A stretch of DNA of 64,000 nt from an uncultured Methylibium sp. (GCF_902826655.1 NZ_CADEFR010000001.1:119388-183387), one strand, 5' to 3'; counted from the stretch's first letter, positions 7,287-16,405 are shown. Numbers and translations: made by a program. The notes: generated from the letters alone by a model not told the origin.

Positions 7287-9134
7287 TCACAAGCCGAGCC
7301 TCGTGCGAGTCTCGGGCTTGAGCTGGCCGTTCGCGTCCCAGCCGCGGATCTCGTAGTACTTCGGCAGCATCTCCGGTAGCTTGTTGACCAGGCCCTTGGC
7401 CGGGCCGGTCTTGGCCGGCTCGGTCAGCAGGCGCTTGGGCAGCGTGTCGTCCTTGGCGCTGAAGCCGGCCTTGTTGTTGAAGTCGCGCTCCATGTTCCAG
7501 ATGCGCTCGCCGATCTCGTTCAGCTTCTCGAGCGTGAACTCGTCGCCGCAAGCCGCCGCGACCTGCGGCTGCACGTCGGCCAGACCCCAGGCGAAGCTGG
7601 TGAAGATGCAGATGCCGGCCGAGTCGAAGGCCGCGGTCGCATCCTGGAAAGCCTTGACGAGGTCCGGCTTGCCTTCGGCCGCCAGCGGGTCGGTCTTGAC
7701 GGGGATGCCCAGCACTTCGGACGCGACCGTGTAGCCGCGCAGGTGGCAGGCGCCGCGGTTGGACGTGGCATAGGCCAGGCCCATGCCCTGGATGCCGCGC
7801 GAGTCGTAGGCCGGGAACTCCTGGCCCTTGACGCTCATCGACAGGTCGGGGTGGCCGTACTTCTTGGTCAGCCGCGCCGAGCCCTGGCCGATCTCCTTGC
7901 CGAAGCCCTCGCCCTTGGCGGTGATCTCGGCAAAGTGCACCAGGGCACGCGCCGACCCGAAGGGCGCGTCGGTGCCCAGCTGCTCCTTGGTCAGCACGCC
8001 CATCTCGAAGAGCTCCATCACCGCGCCGATGGTCGCGCCGAAGGAGATCGGGTCCATGCCGTGCTCGTTGCACAGCACGTTGGCGTACTGCAGCGCGTCG
8101 AGATCGTTGACGCCGTTGGCATTGCCCAGCGCCCAGGCCGCTTCGTACTCGAGGCCGCCCGAGGCGCCCCAGTACTGCGGCTTGTTCTCGACCGAGAAGT
8201 GACCCTGGTCGATCTTCTGGATGCGGCCGCAGGCGATGGTGCAGCCGAAGCAGGCCTGGTTGGTGACCAGCGGCTTCTTGCCGTCGGTCTTGCGCGGCGT
8301 GGCCATGGCCTCGGCCGAGATGTCCTTCGCGCCTTCGAACTGCACGTCGCGGTGGTTGCGCGTCGGCGATGCACCGATCTCGTTGATCACGTTCATCAGC
8401 ACCTGGGTGCCGTAGGTCGGCAGGCCCTGGCCGGTGACGGCGTTGTCGGCGAGGATCTTCTTCTTCTCGAAGGTCACCTTCATGAACTCCTTGGGGTCGG
8501 CGACATTGCCCACGCCCTTGGTGCCGCGCACCGCGATCGCCTTCAGGTTCTTGCTGCCCATCACGGCGCCCACGCCCGAGCGGCCGGCCGCCCGGTGCAG
8601 GTCGTTGACGACGGCGGCGTACAGCACGAGGTTCTCGCCGGCGCCACCGATGCTCGACACGCGGGTCAGCGGGTCCTGGTGCTGCTTCTTGATGATCTCC
8701 TCGGTCTGCCAGACGGTCTTGCCCCAGAGGTGGGCAGCGTCGCGCAACTCCACCTTGTCGTCCTCGATCGACAGGTAGACCGGCTTGGGCGACTTGCCCT
8801 CGAAGATCACCATGTCCCAGCCGGCGAACTTGAGCTCGGCGCCCCAGTAGCCGCCCGAGTTGGAGCAGGCGATGGCGCCCGTCAGCGGTCCCTTGGTCAC
8901 GACCGTGTAGCGCCCGCCCGTGGACGCCATCGTGCCGGTCAGCGGGCCGGTGGCCCAGATCACCTTGTTGTCGGGCGACAGCGGATCGACCTTGGGATCG
9001 ATCTCCTCCACCAGGTATTTCGAAGCCAGGCCGCGCGAGCCGAGATAGCTGCGAGCCCATTCCATCTTCAGCGGCTCGGACGTGACCGTGCCCTTGGTGA
9101 GGTTGACGCGAAGGATTTTTCCAGCCCAGGACAT
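7287..9134 (-). CDS. aorB: Tungsten-dependent aldehyde:ferredoxin oxidoreductase, catalytic subunit
   Basis: A 615-residue cytoplasmic enzyme predicted to oxidise aldehydes to carboxylic acids with a tungsto-bispterin cofactor. The N-terminus (MSWAGKILRVNLTKGTV) and the block ATGPLTGTMASTGGRYTVV (61-79) are family hallmarks. The [4Fe-4S] ligands CxxCxxxC are present at C295, C298 and C302 (ACFGCTIACGR). Length fits the family (about 600). It follows the ferredoxin-like subunit by 10 bp and precedes the FAD subunit, the gene order known for the multi-subunit AOR of Aromatoleum. Such enzymes are best known from archaea and anaerobic bacteria, so its presence beside an oxygen-respiring gene set is notable. 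Substrate range is unknown but the PQQ/alcohol gene cluster nearby suggests aldehydes from alcohol oxidation. Confidence 0.95.
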   Translation of the reverse strand: MSWAGKILRVNLTKGTVTSEPLKMEWARSYLGSRGLASKYLVEEIDPKVDPLSPDNKVIWATGPLTGTMASTGGRYTVVTKGPLTGAIACSNSGGYWGAELKFAGWDMVIFEGKSPKPVYLSIEDDKVELRDAAHLWGKTVWQTEEIIKKQHQDPLTRVSSIGGAGENLVLYAAVVNDLHRAAGRSGVGAVMGSKNLKAIAVRGTKGVGNVADPKEFMKVTFEKKKILADNAVTGQGLPTYGTQVLMNVINEIGASPTRNHRDVQFEGAKDISAEAMATPRKTDGKKPLVTNQACFGCTIACGRIQKIDQGHFSVENKPQYWGASGGLEYEAAWALGNANGVNDLDALQYANVLCNEHGMDPISFGATIGAVMELFEMGVLTKEQLGTDAPFGSARALVHFAEITAKGEGFGKEIGQGSARLTKKYGHPDLSMSVKGQEFPAYDSRGIQGMGLAYATSNRGACHLRGYTVASEVLGIPVKTDPLAAEGKPDLVKAFQDATAAFDSAGICIFTSFAWGLADVQPQVAAACGDEFTLEKLNEIGERIWNMERDFNNKAGFSAKDDTLPKRLLTEPAKTGPAKGLVNKLPEMLPKYYEIRGWDANGQLKPETRTRLGL

Positions 9135-9144
9135 CTTGATCTCC

Positions 9145-9621
9145 TTACGCCGCAGCGGGTTGGTTGCCGAGCTTGTCGGCCCAGGCGGCCATCTTGTTCA
9201 GCCCCGTCCAGTTGGCGTCGACGTAGGTGATCGCGCCGGTCGGGCAGGCCTCGGCACAGGCCGGCTCGCCGCCGCACAGGTCACACTTCTGGACCTTGCC
9301 GGTCTCCTGCACGTAGTTCACCGTGCCGAACGGGCAGGCGATGGTGCAGACCTTGCAGCCGACGCAGGTCGTCTCGTTGACGACCTTGGCACCGGTCAGG
9401 TGGTCGATCGTGATCGCCTCCACCGGGCAGGCGTGCAGGCACCAGGCCTCGTCGCACTGCGTGCAGGTGTAGGGCACCTTGCGGCCGGTATGGTGGAAGT
9501 CGAACACCTTGATGCGCGACTTGCTGGGCGCGTAGGTGGCGTAGTTCTCGAAGGAACAGGCCATTTCGCACTGCAGGCACCCGGTGCACTTCTCCGGGTC
9601 GAGGTGGAGGGTCTTCTGCAT
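9145..9621 (-). CDS. aorA: Four-cluster ferredoxin-like subunit of aldehyde oxidoreductase (AorA-like)
   Basis: A 158-residue electron-transfer protein with sixteen cysteines in four [4Fe-4S] sets: CTGCLQCEMAC near the N-terminus, CTQCDEAWCLHACP, CVGCKVCTIACP and CDLCGGEPACAEACP. This is the polyferredoxin layout (HycB/DmsB-like) of the small AOR subunit that relays electrons between tungsten and FAD subunits and may also build nanowire-like oligomers in Aromatoleum. The C-terminal 30 residues lack cysteines. It is the first gene of the operon, transcribed divergently from the enhancer-binding regulator across about 410 bp. Confidence 0.9.
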   Translation of the reverse strand: MQKTLHLDPEKCTGCLQCEMACSFENYATYAPSKSRIKVFDFHHTGRKVPYTCTQCDEAWCLHACPVEAITIDHLTGAKVVNETTCVGCKVCTIACPFGTVNYVQETGKVQKCDLCGGEPACAEACPTGAITYVDANWTGLNKMAAWADKLGNQPAAA

Positions 9622-10031
9622 GGCTCGCTGTCTCCGCTGGCGTTGTGAAGATGACTCGGGCGCCCGACGGCCGCCACCAGCCCGCCATAGGAACCACGAT
9701 GCCTATGTTCTGGACTCGGCAGCGCCGTTCATATCCGGGGATAACCCTGATCTGGCACGGTACAAAGCGCTGCGCCGGCCGATGACGCCGTTCCCACCCC
9801 GCAGGCGGGAGCATGTTCCAGCGCGGCGCAGGATGCTGACGGCAAGCCCGTTCCGGCGTGCGGGCCTTGCTGCGAAATTGAACAGCACTTCCATATCTTC
9901 TAGCATCCGCCCTTCCACAATGGCTCGCGGACCGCATCCAGGTCTGCCGTGCCTCCGTACCACCGGCAGGCCTCACAAGAAGACCGAAGAAGACCGGGAC
10001 AAGCCGCCGCGGCGGCATGAAAGGACCCAGG
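9622..10031. promoter_or_regulatory. Divergent control region between aor-like operon and regulator
   Basis: This 410-bp gene-free stretch separates the aor-like operon (minus strand) from the AcoR-like regulator (plus strand). Visible elements: an inverted repeat CATAGG-N10-CCTATG at 9686-9707, CTGCCG-N14-CGGCAG at 9944-9969 and a perfect 10-bp tandem repeat AAGAAGACCG at 9977-9996. A sequence TGGCACG at 9753 resembles the -24 box of a sigma-54 promoter on the plus strand, but the matching -12 box is poor. No convincing sigma-54 promoter faces the aor-like operon. Confidence 0.5.
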
Positions 10032-12104
10032 ATGTCCAGCCAGAGCGTGCAACCCGCCCCGTCCGCCGGACGTCGGCGCCGCGACGAATCGATGGAGCGT
10101 CCGATTGCCAGCGCCCTGCCGCTGGACGGCGAGCACGTGCTGTCGATCAACGAGTCGCACGAGCGTTGCGCTGCACTGGGCCTGAGCCGCATCGGCGCAC
10201 CCGACTACACCCCCGTGGGCCGGGCCGACTTCAGCCTGATCCGCGAACGCAACCGGCGCCTCTTCACCCACGCCGCGCCGGTGATGGAGCTGCTCTACGG
10301 TCAGGTGGTGCGCACGCAGAGCATGGTGGTGCTGACCGATGCGCAGGGCACGATCCTGCATTCGCTCGGCGACGAGGACTTCCTCGAGAAGGCCGGCAAG
10401 GTGGCGCTGGCGCCGGGCGTGAACTGGGCCGAGTGCAACAAGGGCACCAACGGCATGGGCACCGCACTGGTCGACGAGACCGCGGTGCTGGTGCATGCCG
10501 ATGAGCACTTCATGCACGCGAACCACTTCCTGACCTGCCAGGCCGCGCCCATCCTCGACCCGCGCGGCAACATCCTCGGCGTGCTCGACGTCTCCGGCGA
10601 CCGCCGCGGCTACCACCCGCACACGATGGGCCTGGTGAAGATGTCGGCCCGCATGATCGAGAACCACTGGCTGAACGACGACTTCAGCGACTCGCTGCGC
10701 CTGCACTTCCACCCGCGCATGGAGTTCATCGGCACGCTGATGGAGGGCATCCTCGCGGTCGACCGCGACGGCCGCATCCTCGGTGCCAACCGCAGCGCGC
10801 TCGACCTGCTGGGCCTGTCGGGCGCGGCGCTGCGCATGCACACCGTGACCAGCCTGCTGTCGACGCCGATGGGGGCCATCGTCGACCGCGGTCGCTCCCT
10901 GCTGGTCGCGCCGATGCGCATGGCGCTGCCCAGCGGCCAGTCCATCCACGTCCAGGCCCGCTGCAACTGGCCGCTGTGGCAGGGCGGCTGGACGGCCGTC
11001 AGCGACGCGCCGGCCGGCGCGATGCCGGCCGCCCCCGAGCTGGTCGGCAAGGCCGTCGACGCGGGCACACCGACGTCGCCCCTCGTCGCCGAGGCCACTG
11101 CACCGAAGGCCCCGACCCCCACCTTCGCGCGACTGCTGTGCGGCGACCCGCAGGTCGAGACCGTGATCGGCAAGCTGCGCCGCGTGCTCAACCGCGACAT
11201 CCCGGTGCTGATCCTCGGCGAGGCCGGCAGCGGCAAGGAGATGCTGGCGCGCGCGATCCACGCCGAGTCGCGGCGCGCCGCGCGGCCCTTCGTGTCGGTG
11301 CAGTGCGCGTCGACCGCCGAGGCCCAGCTCGAGGCCGAGCTGTTCGGCTACGCCGAGGGGGCCTTCCCCGGCACGCGGCGCCAGGGCGCCGTCGGCAAGC
11401 TGGTGCAGGCCTCCGGCGGCACGCTCTTCCTCGACGAGGTCGGTGGCCTGCCGTCGGGCCTGCAGGCCCGGCTGCTGCGCGTGCTGCAGGAGCGCCAGGT
11501 GACGCCGCTCGGCGCGATGCAGCCGGTCGACATCGACGTCGCGCTGGTCGCCGCCACCGACCGCAACCCGCGCGAGCTGATCGACAGCCACTGCATCCGC
11601 GAGGATCTCTACTACCGGCTCAACGGACTGGCGGTCAAGCTGCCGCCGCTGCGCGAGCGCTCCGACCTGATGGCGCTGGTGCGCCGGCTGCTGTCCGAGG
11701 AGTCGCCGCATCGTGACCTCGGCCTGGTGCCCGAGGTCGAGACCCTGCTGCAGCGCTACGACTGGCCCGGCAACCTGCGCCAGCTGGCCAACGTGCTGCA
11801 CACCGCCGCGGTCATGGCCGCCGGCGAGAGCCTGATCACGCGCGAGCACCTGTCCGACGACTTCCTCGAGGAAGCGCTGCAACGCGCCGGCGCGGAGATC
11901 GGTGCCGTCGCCGCATCCGAAGCCGCGGTGGTCAGCCGCGCCGCGGTCGGCGCCACCACCGGCGCGACGCTCGAGGAACTGGAGCGCGAGATGATCCGCC
12001 AGGCGGTCGAGGCCGCCGACGGCAACATCTCGGTCGCGTCCAAGCGGCTGGGCATCAGCCGCAACACGATCTATCGCAAGCTGCGCTGGCGCGCGCCGGA
12101 GTAG
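10032..12104 (+). CDS. AcoR-like GAF-PAS-AAA+-Fis enhancer-binding regulator with atypical GAFTGA loop
   Basis: A 690-residue transcriptional regulator. The ATG at 10032 is preferred over 10017 because AAGGA lies at 10020-10024. The N-terminal third resembles the GAF sensor of AcoR-type activators (GVNWAECNKGTNGMGTALV), then a PAS-like segment (LMEGILAVDRDGRILGANR). The AAA+ domain has Walker A GEAGSGKE and Walker B GGTLFLDEVG. The Fis-type HTH is at the C-terminus (GNISVASKRLGISRNTIYRKL). The loop that normally reads GAFTGA and touches sigma-54 is here GAFPGT at residues 443-448 (11358-11375). Activation of sigma-54 may thus be lost or altered. Its position between the aor-like operon and the PQQ cluster suggests it controls one or both in response to alcohols or aldehydes. 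Confidence 0.9.
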   Translation: MSSQSVQPAPSAGRRRRDESMERPIASALPLDGEHVLSINESHERCAALGLSRIGAPDYTPVGRADFSLIRERNRRLFTHAAPVMELLYGQVVRTQSMVVLTDAQGTILHSLGDEDFLEKAGKVALAPGVNWAECNKGTNGMGTALVDETAVLVHADEHFMHANHFLTCQAAPILDPRGNILGVLDVSGDRRGYHPHTMGLVKMSARMIENHWLNDDFSDSLRLHFHPRMEFIGTLMEGILAVDRDGRILGANRSALDLLGLSGAALRMHTVTSLLSTPMGAIVDRGRSLLVAPMRMALPSGQSIHVQARCNWPLWQGGWTAVSDAPAGAMPAAPELVGKAVDAGTPTSPLVAEATAPKAPTPTFARLLCGDPQVETVIGKLRRVLNRDIPVLILGEAGSGKEMLARAIHAESRRAARPFVSVQCASTAEAQLEAELFGYAEGAFPGTRRQGAVGKLVQASGGTLFLDEVGGLPSGLQARLLRVLQERQVTPLGAMQPVDIDVALVAATDRNPRELIDSHCIREDLYYRLNGLAVKLPPLRERSDLMALVRRLLSEESPHRDLGLVPEVETLLQRYDWPGNLRQLANVLHTAAVMAAGESLITREHLSDDFLEEALQRAGAEIGAVAASEAAVVSRAAVGATTGATLEELEREMIRQAVEAADGNISVASKRLGISRNTIYRKLRWRAPE

Positions 12105-13093
12105 GCCGCCACCTCGGCCGCCCAGTCGCGCGCGGCCGCGGCCAGCGCGGGCGCCAGCAAGGGGTCGCTCATGCGGTGCCCCGCGCCACGCACGGCGAGC
12201 GCACACGCACCGGGAAGCCGCGCGACCAGTGCGTGCGCCACGGCCGGATCGCAGGTGGCATCGGCCTCGCCCCACACCACGCTCACCGGTGGGTCGCCCG
12301 GCGACCACGCCAGCGCCTCCTCGTCACCACCCCAGCCACCCAGCGCGTAGTGCGCGTGCACACGCCAGCCGGCGCGCATCGCCGGGGTCGCGGCCGGCAG
12401 GCGCGCTGCCTCGAAGCGCGCCGCGGCCCGCGCGACAAGGCCCCCGGGCTGCGACTGCAGGTCGTCGTAGGCCGACCAGGCCCGGGCGACGCGCTCGTCG
12501 TCGATGCCACTCGGCGTTAACCCTGAGCCAACGCGGCGCGCCGCTGTCGCGCCATGAAACAGCGCCTCGGCCGCGTCGGCGACGGCCTCGCCCAGCCACG
12601 CCCGCCCGTCCGCGCCCAGCCAGCGCCGCCAGGGCGCGATGTAGCGCCGCGTCTCGGCTTCGGTGCCGGTGAACGGGCTCCGCAGGAACAGCCCGTCGAC
12701 CCGCTGCGGCCACCGGCTCGCATAGGCCAGCGCCACGCGCGCGCCCCATGACCCGCCGGCCAGCGCCCAGCGCGCCAGGCCCAGGCGCTCGCGCAGGCGC
12801 TCCATGTCGGCCAGCAGCGCGGGCAGCTCGTTGTGCGCGGTCTCGCCCGGCGGCGTGCTGCGCCCGCAGCCCCGCTGGTCCAGCACGATCCAGCGCACCG
12901 CCAGGCCTGCGAACCAGCGTGTCGGCTCGATGCGGCTGGCACCGCCCGGCCCGCCGTGCACGACCAGCACCGGCAGGCCCTGCGGATCGCCGCCTTCGGC
13001 CCACCAGACGCGATGCCCGTCGCATTCCTCCAGCCAGTCGCCCGGCGGCAGGCCCGGGGCCGGCTCTGGCGAGGTTCGCGAGGCGTCGCTCAT
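12071..13093 (-). CDS. pip: Proline iminopeptidase-like alpha/beta hydrolase
   Basis: A 340-residue cytoplasmic alpha/beta hydrolase of the S33 prolyl aminopeptidase type. The oxyanion motif HGGPGG and the nucleophile elbow GGSWG (Ser nucleophile) are in the expected order, followed by the Asp-containing VVWGEAD segment and the catalytic His in GAGHRM. LDQRGCGRSTP is a further prolyl aminopeptidase hallmark. The ATG at 13093 is chosen; a GTG four codons upstream is possible. The gene overlaps the end of the regulator gene by 34 bp (tail to tail) and is divergent from pqqB across 111 bp. A peptidase beside pqqB could take part in trimming the PqqA-derived peptide, but that is only a positional inference. 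Confidence 0.85.
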   Translation of the reverse strand: MSDASRTSPEPAPGLPPGDWLEECDGHRVWWAEGGDPQGLPVLVVHGGPGGASRIEPTRWFAGLAVRWIVLDQRGCGRSTPPGETAHNELPALLADMERLRERLGLARWALAGGSWGARVALAYASRWPQRVDGLFLRSPFTGTEAETRRYIAPWRRWLGADGRAWLGEAVADAAEALFHGATAARRVGSGLTPSGIDDERVARAWSAYDDLQSQPGGLVARAAARFEAARLPAATPAMRAGWRVHAHYALGGWGGDEEALAWSPGDPPVSVVWGEADATCDPAVAHALVARLPGACALAVRGAGHRMSDPLLAPALAAAARDWAAEVAAYSGARQRSLR

Positions 13094-13204
13094 GGTTTTC
13101 TTCACAGGGTCTGTGCGGGGTTGCGGCGACCTGCTCGCGTCGGCCACTCTCTCGCGGATGAGGAGCCCGATTCTTGCCCGGCGCCGTGTGCGCCGCCTGT
13201 CGCG

Positions 13205-14137
13205 ATGAAAGTCCTGGTGCTGGGTGCGGGGGCCGGTGGCGGCTGCCCGCAATGGAACTGCAATTGCGCGATGTGCGCCGCGACCCGCGAAGGCTCGCGC
13301 CTGATCCGCCCGCGCACGCAGAGCTCCATCGCGGTATCGCCCGACGGCCAGCGCTGGGTGCTGCTGAACGCATCTCCCGACATCGGCACGCAGCTGCGAT
13401 CGCAGCCGGCCCTGCATCCGAAGCAGGGCCTGCGCGACTCGCCGATCAAGGCCGTGGTCCTGATGGACGCGCAGATCGACCACGCGACCGGCCTCTTGAG
13501 CCTGCGCGAAGGTCCGCCGCTGGAGCTGTACGTCACGCCCTGCGTATTCGAGGACCTGACGACCGGGCTGCCCATCCTCACCGTGCTCGAGCACTACTGC
13601 GGCGTGCGCTGGCACATGCTGCCGGTGGCCGGTGAACAGAAGCTGGCCGAGTTCGCCATCGACGGCTTCGAGACCTTGCGCTTTCGCGCGATCGCCATCC
13701 CCGGCAAGGCGCCGCCCTACTCGCCGCACCGCCACGACCCCAAGGTCGGCGACAACATCGCGCTCGAGATCACCGACCGCGCGACCGGCAGGCGGCTCTT
13801 CTACGCCCCGGGCCTCGCCGATGTCGGCCCCGCCGAACTGGAGTGGATGCAGGACGCCGCCTGCGTGCTGGTCGACGGCACCTTCTGGACCGAGGACGAG
13901 ATGCTCAAGGCCGGCCTGGGCAGCAAGCGCGCCTCCGACATGGGCCATCTGCCGCAGACCGGCAGCGCGGAGCGCGGCGGCATGATGGACGCGCTGGATC
14001 GCACGCGCGCCCAGCGCAAGCTGCTGATCCACATCAACAACAGCAACCCCATCCTCGACGAGCACGGCCCCGAGCGCGCCGAGCTGAGCGCCCGCGGCAT
14101 CGAGGTGGCGCACGACGGCATGGAGATCGAGATATGA
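13205..14137 (+). CDS. pqqB: Pyrroloquinoline quinone biosynthesis protein PqqB
   Basis: A 310-residue metallo-beta-lactamase-fold protein. The N-terminus [21 protein letters not shown] and the following CAMCAATR are signature PqqB sequences. PqqB is now thought to hydroxylate a tyrosine-derived intermediate of PQQ synthesis. The segment [12 protein letters not shown] matches the metal-binding region. It starts the pqqBCDE operon; a pqqA gene is not found directly upstream. Its stop overlaps the pqqC start by ATGA. Confidence 0.96.
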   Translation: MKVLVLGAGAGGGCPQWNCNCAMCAATREGSRLIRPRTQSSIAVSPDGQRWVLLNASPDIGTQLRSQPALHPKQGLRDSPIKAVVLMDAQIDHATGLLSLREGPPLELYVTPCVFEDLTTGLPILTVLEHYCGVRWHMLPVAGEQKLAEFAIDGFETLRFRAIAIPGKAPPYSPHRHDPKVGDNIALEITDRATGRRLFYAPGLADVGPAELEWMQDAACVLVDGTFWTEDEMLKAGLGSKRASDMGHLPQTGSAERGGMMDALDRTRAQRKLLIHINNSNPILDEHGPERAELSARGIEVAHDGMEIEI

Positions 14138-14889
14138 ACGCGCCGCTTCCGCAAGGCGTCGCCGACGCGGCACCCTGGTCGCCCGCCGAGTTCGAGGCGC
14201 GCCTGCGCGCCAAGGAGTCGGGCTACCACATCCACCATCCGTTCAACAAGCGGCTGAACAGCGGCGCGCTGGCGCCCTTCCAGGTGCGCGGCTGGGTCGC
14301 CAACCGCTTCTACTACCAGCTCGCGATCCCGATGAAGGACGCGGCGGTGATGAGCAACTGCGACGACCGCGAGACGCGCCGCCGCTGGCTGCTGCGCATG
14401 CTGGACCACGACGGCCACGGCGACTTCGAGGGCGCCGACGCGGGCGGCATCGAGATCTGGACCCAGCTCGGCCTGGCGGTCGGCCTGACGCGCGAGGACC
14501 TGTGGTCGCAGCGGCACGTGCAGCCGGGCGTGCGCTTCGCGGTCGATGCCTACGTCAACTTCGCGCGCCGTTCGCCGTGGCAGGAAGGCGTGATCTCCTC
14601 GCTCACCGAGATGTTCGCCCCCAAGATCCACGCCGACCGGCTGGCCGGCTGGCCCAGTCACTACCCGTGGATCGACGCCAGGGGCCTGGGCTACTTCCGC
14701 GCCCGCATCCCGCTGGCGCAACGCGATGTCGAGCATGGCCTCGAGGTCGCGATGGCCTACGGGTCGACGCGCGAGAAGCAGGAGCGCGCGGCCGAGATCC
14801 TGCAGTTCAAGATCGACGTGCTGTGGGCGATGCTCGACGCGGTCGAGCGCGCGTACCCCGACGACCTGGCCCCGGGGCTGCGGCCATGA
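14134..14889 (+). CDS. pqqC: Pyrroloquinoline-quinone synthase PqqC
   Basis: A 251-residue all-helical oxidase that performs the final ring closure and eight-electron oxidation to PQQ without a metal cofactor. The conserved blocks [37 protein letters not shown] and MLDHDGH are all present. Length agrees with the family (about 250). It overlaps pqqB at its start and pqqD at its end by four bases each, so translation of the three genes is coupled. Confidence 0.97.
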   Translation: MNAPLPQGVADAAPWSPAEFEARLRAKESGYHIHHPFNKRLNSGALAPFQVRGWVANRFYYQLAIPMKDAAVMSNCDDRETRRRWLLRMLDHDGHGDFEGADAGGIEIWTQLGLAVGLTREDLWSQRHVQPGVRFAVDAYVNFARRSPWQEGVISSLTEMFAPKIHADRLAGWPSHYPWIDARGLGYFRARIPLAQRDVEHGLEVAMAYGSTREKQERAAEILQFKIDVLWAMLDAVERAYPDDLAPGLRP

Positions 14890-15146
14890 GCGACGACCGC
14901 AAGCCCAGGCTGGCACCGATGTACCGCCTGCAGTTCGAGCCGGCCCAGGACTGCTGGGTGCTGCTCTACCCCGAAGGCCTGGTCAAGCTCAACGGCCCGG
15001 CCACCGAGATCCTGAAACGCTGCGACGGCAAGACCGACGTGGCCGGCATCACCGCCGACCTGGAGCGCGCCTTCTCGACCACCGGGCTGCGCGCGGACGT
15101 GGACGACTTCCTGAGACATGCCGATGAGCAGCACTGGATCGTCTGA
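14886..15146 (+). CDS. pqqD: PQQ biosynthesis peptide chaperone PqqD
   Basis: An 86-residue RiPP-recognition-element protein that binds the PqqA precursor peptide and presents it to the radical SAM enzyme PqqE. The pattern [19 protein letters not shown] followed by [15 protein letters not shown] is typical of PqqD. It overlaps pqqC by 4 bp and pqqE by 29 bp. The overlap with pqqE fits the known tight PqqD-PqqE complex. Confidence 0.95.
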   Translation: MSDDRKPRLAPMYRLQFEPAQDCWVLLYPEGLVKLNGPATEILKRCDGKTDVAGITADLERAFSTTGLRADVDDFLRHADEQHWIV

Positions 15147-16347
15147 ACGCCAGGCGCCCGGTGCGCCGATGTGGCTGCTCGCGGAGCTGACCTACCGCTG
15201 CCCGCTGCACTGCGTGTTCTGCTCGAACCCGACCGACTACGCCGCCCACATGAGCGAGATCGGGACCGAGGACTGGAAGCGCGTCTTCCGCGAGGCGCGC
15301 CAGATGGGCGCCGTGCAGCTCGGCTTCTCGGGCGGCGAGCCGCTGCTGCGCGACGACCTGGAAGAACTGGTCGCCGAGGCGCGGCAGCTCGGCTACTACA
15401 CCAACCTCATCACCTCCGGCATCGGCCTGACCGAGAAGCGCGCCGCGGCGCTCAAGCAAGCCGGGCTCGACCACATCCAGCTCAGCTTCCAGGACTCGAC
15501 CAAGGAACTGAACGACTTCCTGTCGTCGACGCGCACCTTCGACCACAAGAACAAGGTCGCCGCGATCATCAAGTCGCTCGGCTACCCGATGGTGCTGAAC
15601 TGCGTGATGCATCGCTACAACCTGCCGCACGTGGGCCGCATCATCGAGATGGCCGAGGGCATGGGCGCCGAGTTCCTGGAGCTGGCCAACACCCAGTACT
15701 ACGGCTGGGCCTGGCACAACCGCGCCGCGCTGATGCCCACGCCCGACGAGTTCAAGGCCGCCGAGGCCGTGGCCGACAGCCACCGCGCACGGCTCGACGG
15801 CAGGATGAAGATCCTCTGGGTCTCGCCCGACTACTACGACGCCAAGGTCAAGCCCTGCATGGCCGGCTGGGGCGCGGTCTTCATGGTGATCGCGCCCGAC
15901 GGCACCGCCCTGCCCTGCCACAGCGCGCGCATGCTGCCCGGCTTCGACTTCCCCAAGGTCACCGAGCACGCCATCTCGCACATCTGGCGCGACAGCGACG
16001 CCTTCAACCGCTATCGCGGCACCTCGTGGATGAGCGAGACCTGCCTCTCCTGCGACGAGCACCCCAAGGACTTCGGCGGCTGCCGCTGCCAGGCCTTCCT
16101 GGTCACCGGCGACGCGACGGCGACCGACCCGGTCTGCCCCAAGAGCCCCGACCGGCACCTGATCGACGAGGCGCTGGCCCAGGCGGCCGCCCAGGGCAGC
16201 GCGCTATCGGCGACGGCCCAGCCGCTGCGCTTCGTGGCCGGCGCGGCGCGCGGCGGCGAGATGCTCTACCGCACCGATGCGAACTCGCGGACGCTCTGCG
16301 GATCAGAGGACGCTGGGTTAGAGTCCGCGGCGCTCGAGGGCCGCTGA
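15118..16347 (+). CDS. pqqE: PqqA peptide cyclase PqqE (radical SAM/SPASM)
   Basis: A 409-residue radical SAM enzyme that joins Glu and Tyr of PqqA. The [4Fe-4S] motif CPLHCVFC (CxxxCxxC) lies about residue 28, the SAM-binding GGEP follows (SGGEPLLRDD), and the C-terminal SPASM cysteines are seen in CLSCDEHPKDFGGCRCQAF. Start ATG at 15118 (MPMSS) or 15124; both overlap pqqD. The last 40 or so residues after the SPASM region are Ala/Gly-rich and look unconserved. The ABC gene follows after 58 bp containing a GC-rich hairpin. Confidence 0.96.
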   Translation: MPMSSTGSSERQAPGAPMWLLAELTYRCPLHCVFCSNPTDYAAHMSEIGTEDWKRVFREARQMGAVQLGFSGGEPLLRDDLEELVAEARQLGYYTNLITSGIGLTEKRAAALKQAGLDHIQLSFQDSTKELNDFLSSTRTFDHKNKVAAIIKSLGYPMVLNCVMHRYNLPHVGRIIEMAEGMGAEFLELANTQYYGWAWHNRAALMPTPDEFKAAEAVADSHRARLDGRMKILWVSPDYYDAKVKPCMAGWGAVFMVIAPDGTALPCHSARMLPGFDFPKVTEHAISHIWRDSDAFNRYRGTSWMSETCLSCDEHPKDFGGCRCQAFLVTGDATATDPVCPKSPDRHLIDEALAQAAAQGSALSATAQPLRFVAGAARGGEMLYRTDANSRTLCGSEDAGLESAALEGR

Positions 16348-16363
16348 CGCGCCGCCTGCGACC

Positions 16364-16380
16364 GGGGCCTTCGCGGCCCC
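16364..16380 (+). terminator. Possible attenuating hairpin after pqqE
   Basis: GGGGCC and GGCCCC around TTCGC form a 6-bp GC stem 16 bp after the pqqE stop. No T-run follows, so it may only reduce read-through into the ABC genes. Confidence 0.3.
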
Positions 16381-16405
16381 GCCTCACGATGGAGACGACA
16401 AGACG

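Noticed and set aside
9753-9768. Sigma-54 promoter candidate TGGCACG upstream of the enhancer-binding regulator
   Set aside because: The -12 box reads AAAGC instead of TTGC with GC displaced by one base, so it does not meet the strict spacing.
13158-13208. Short frame before pqqB as pqqA
   Set aside because: It encodes an Arg-rich peptide without the Glu-x3-Tyr core and overlaps the pqqB start.
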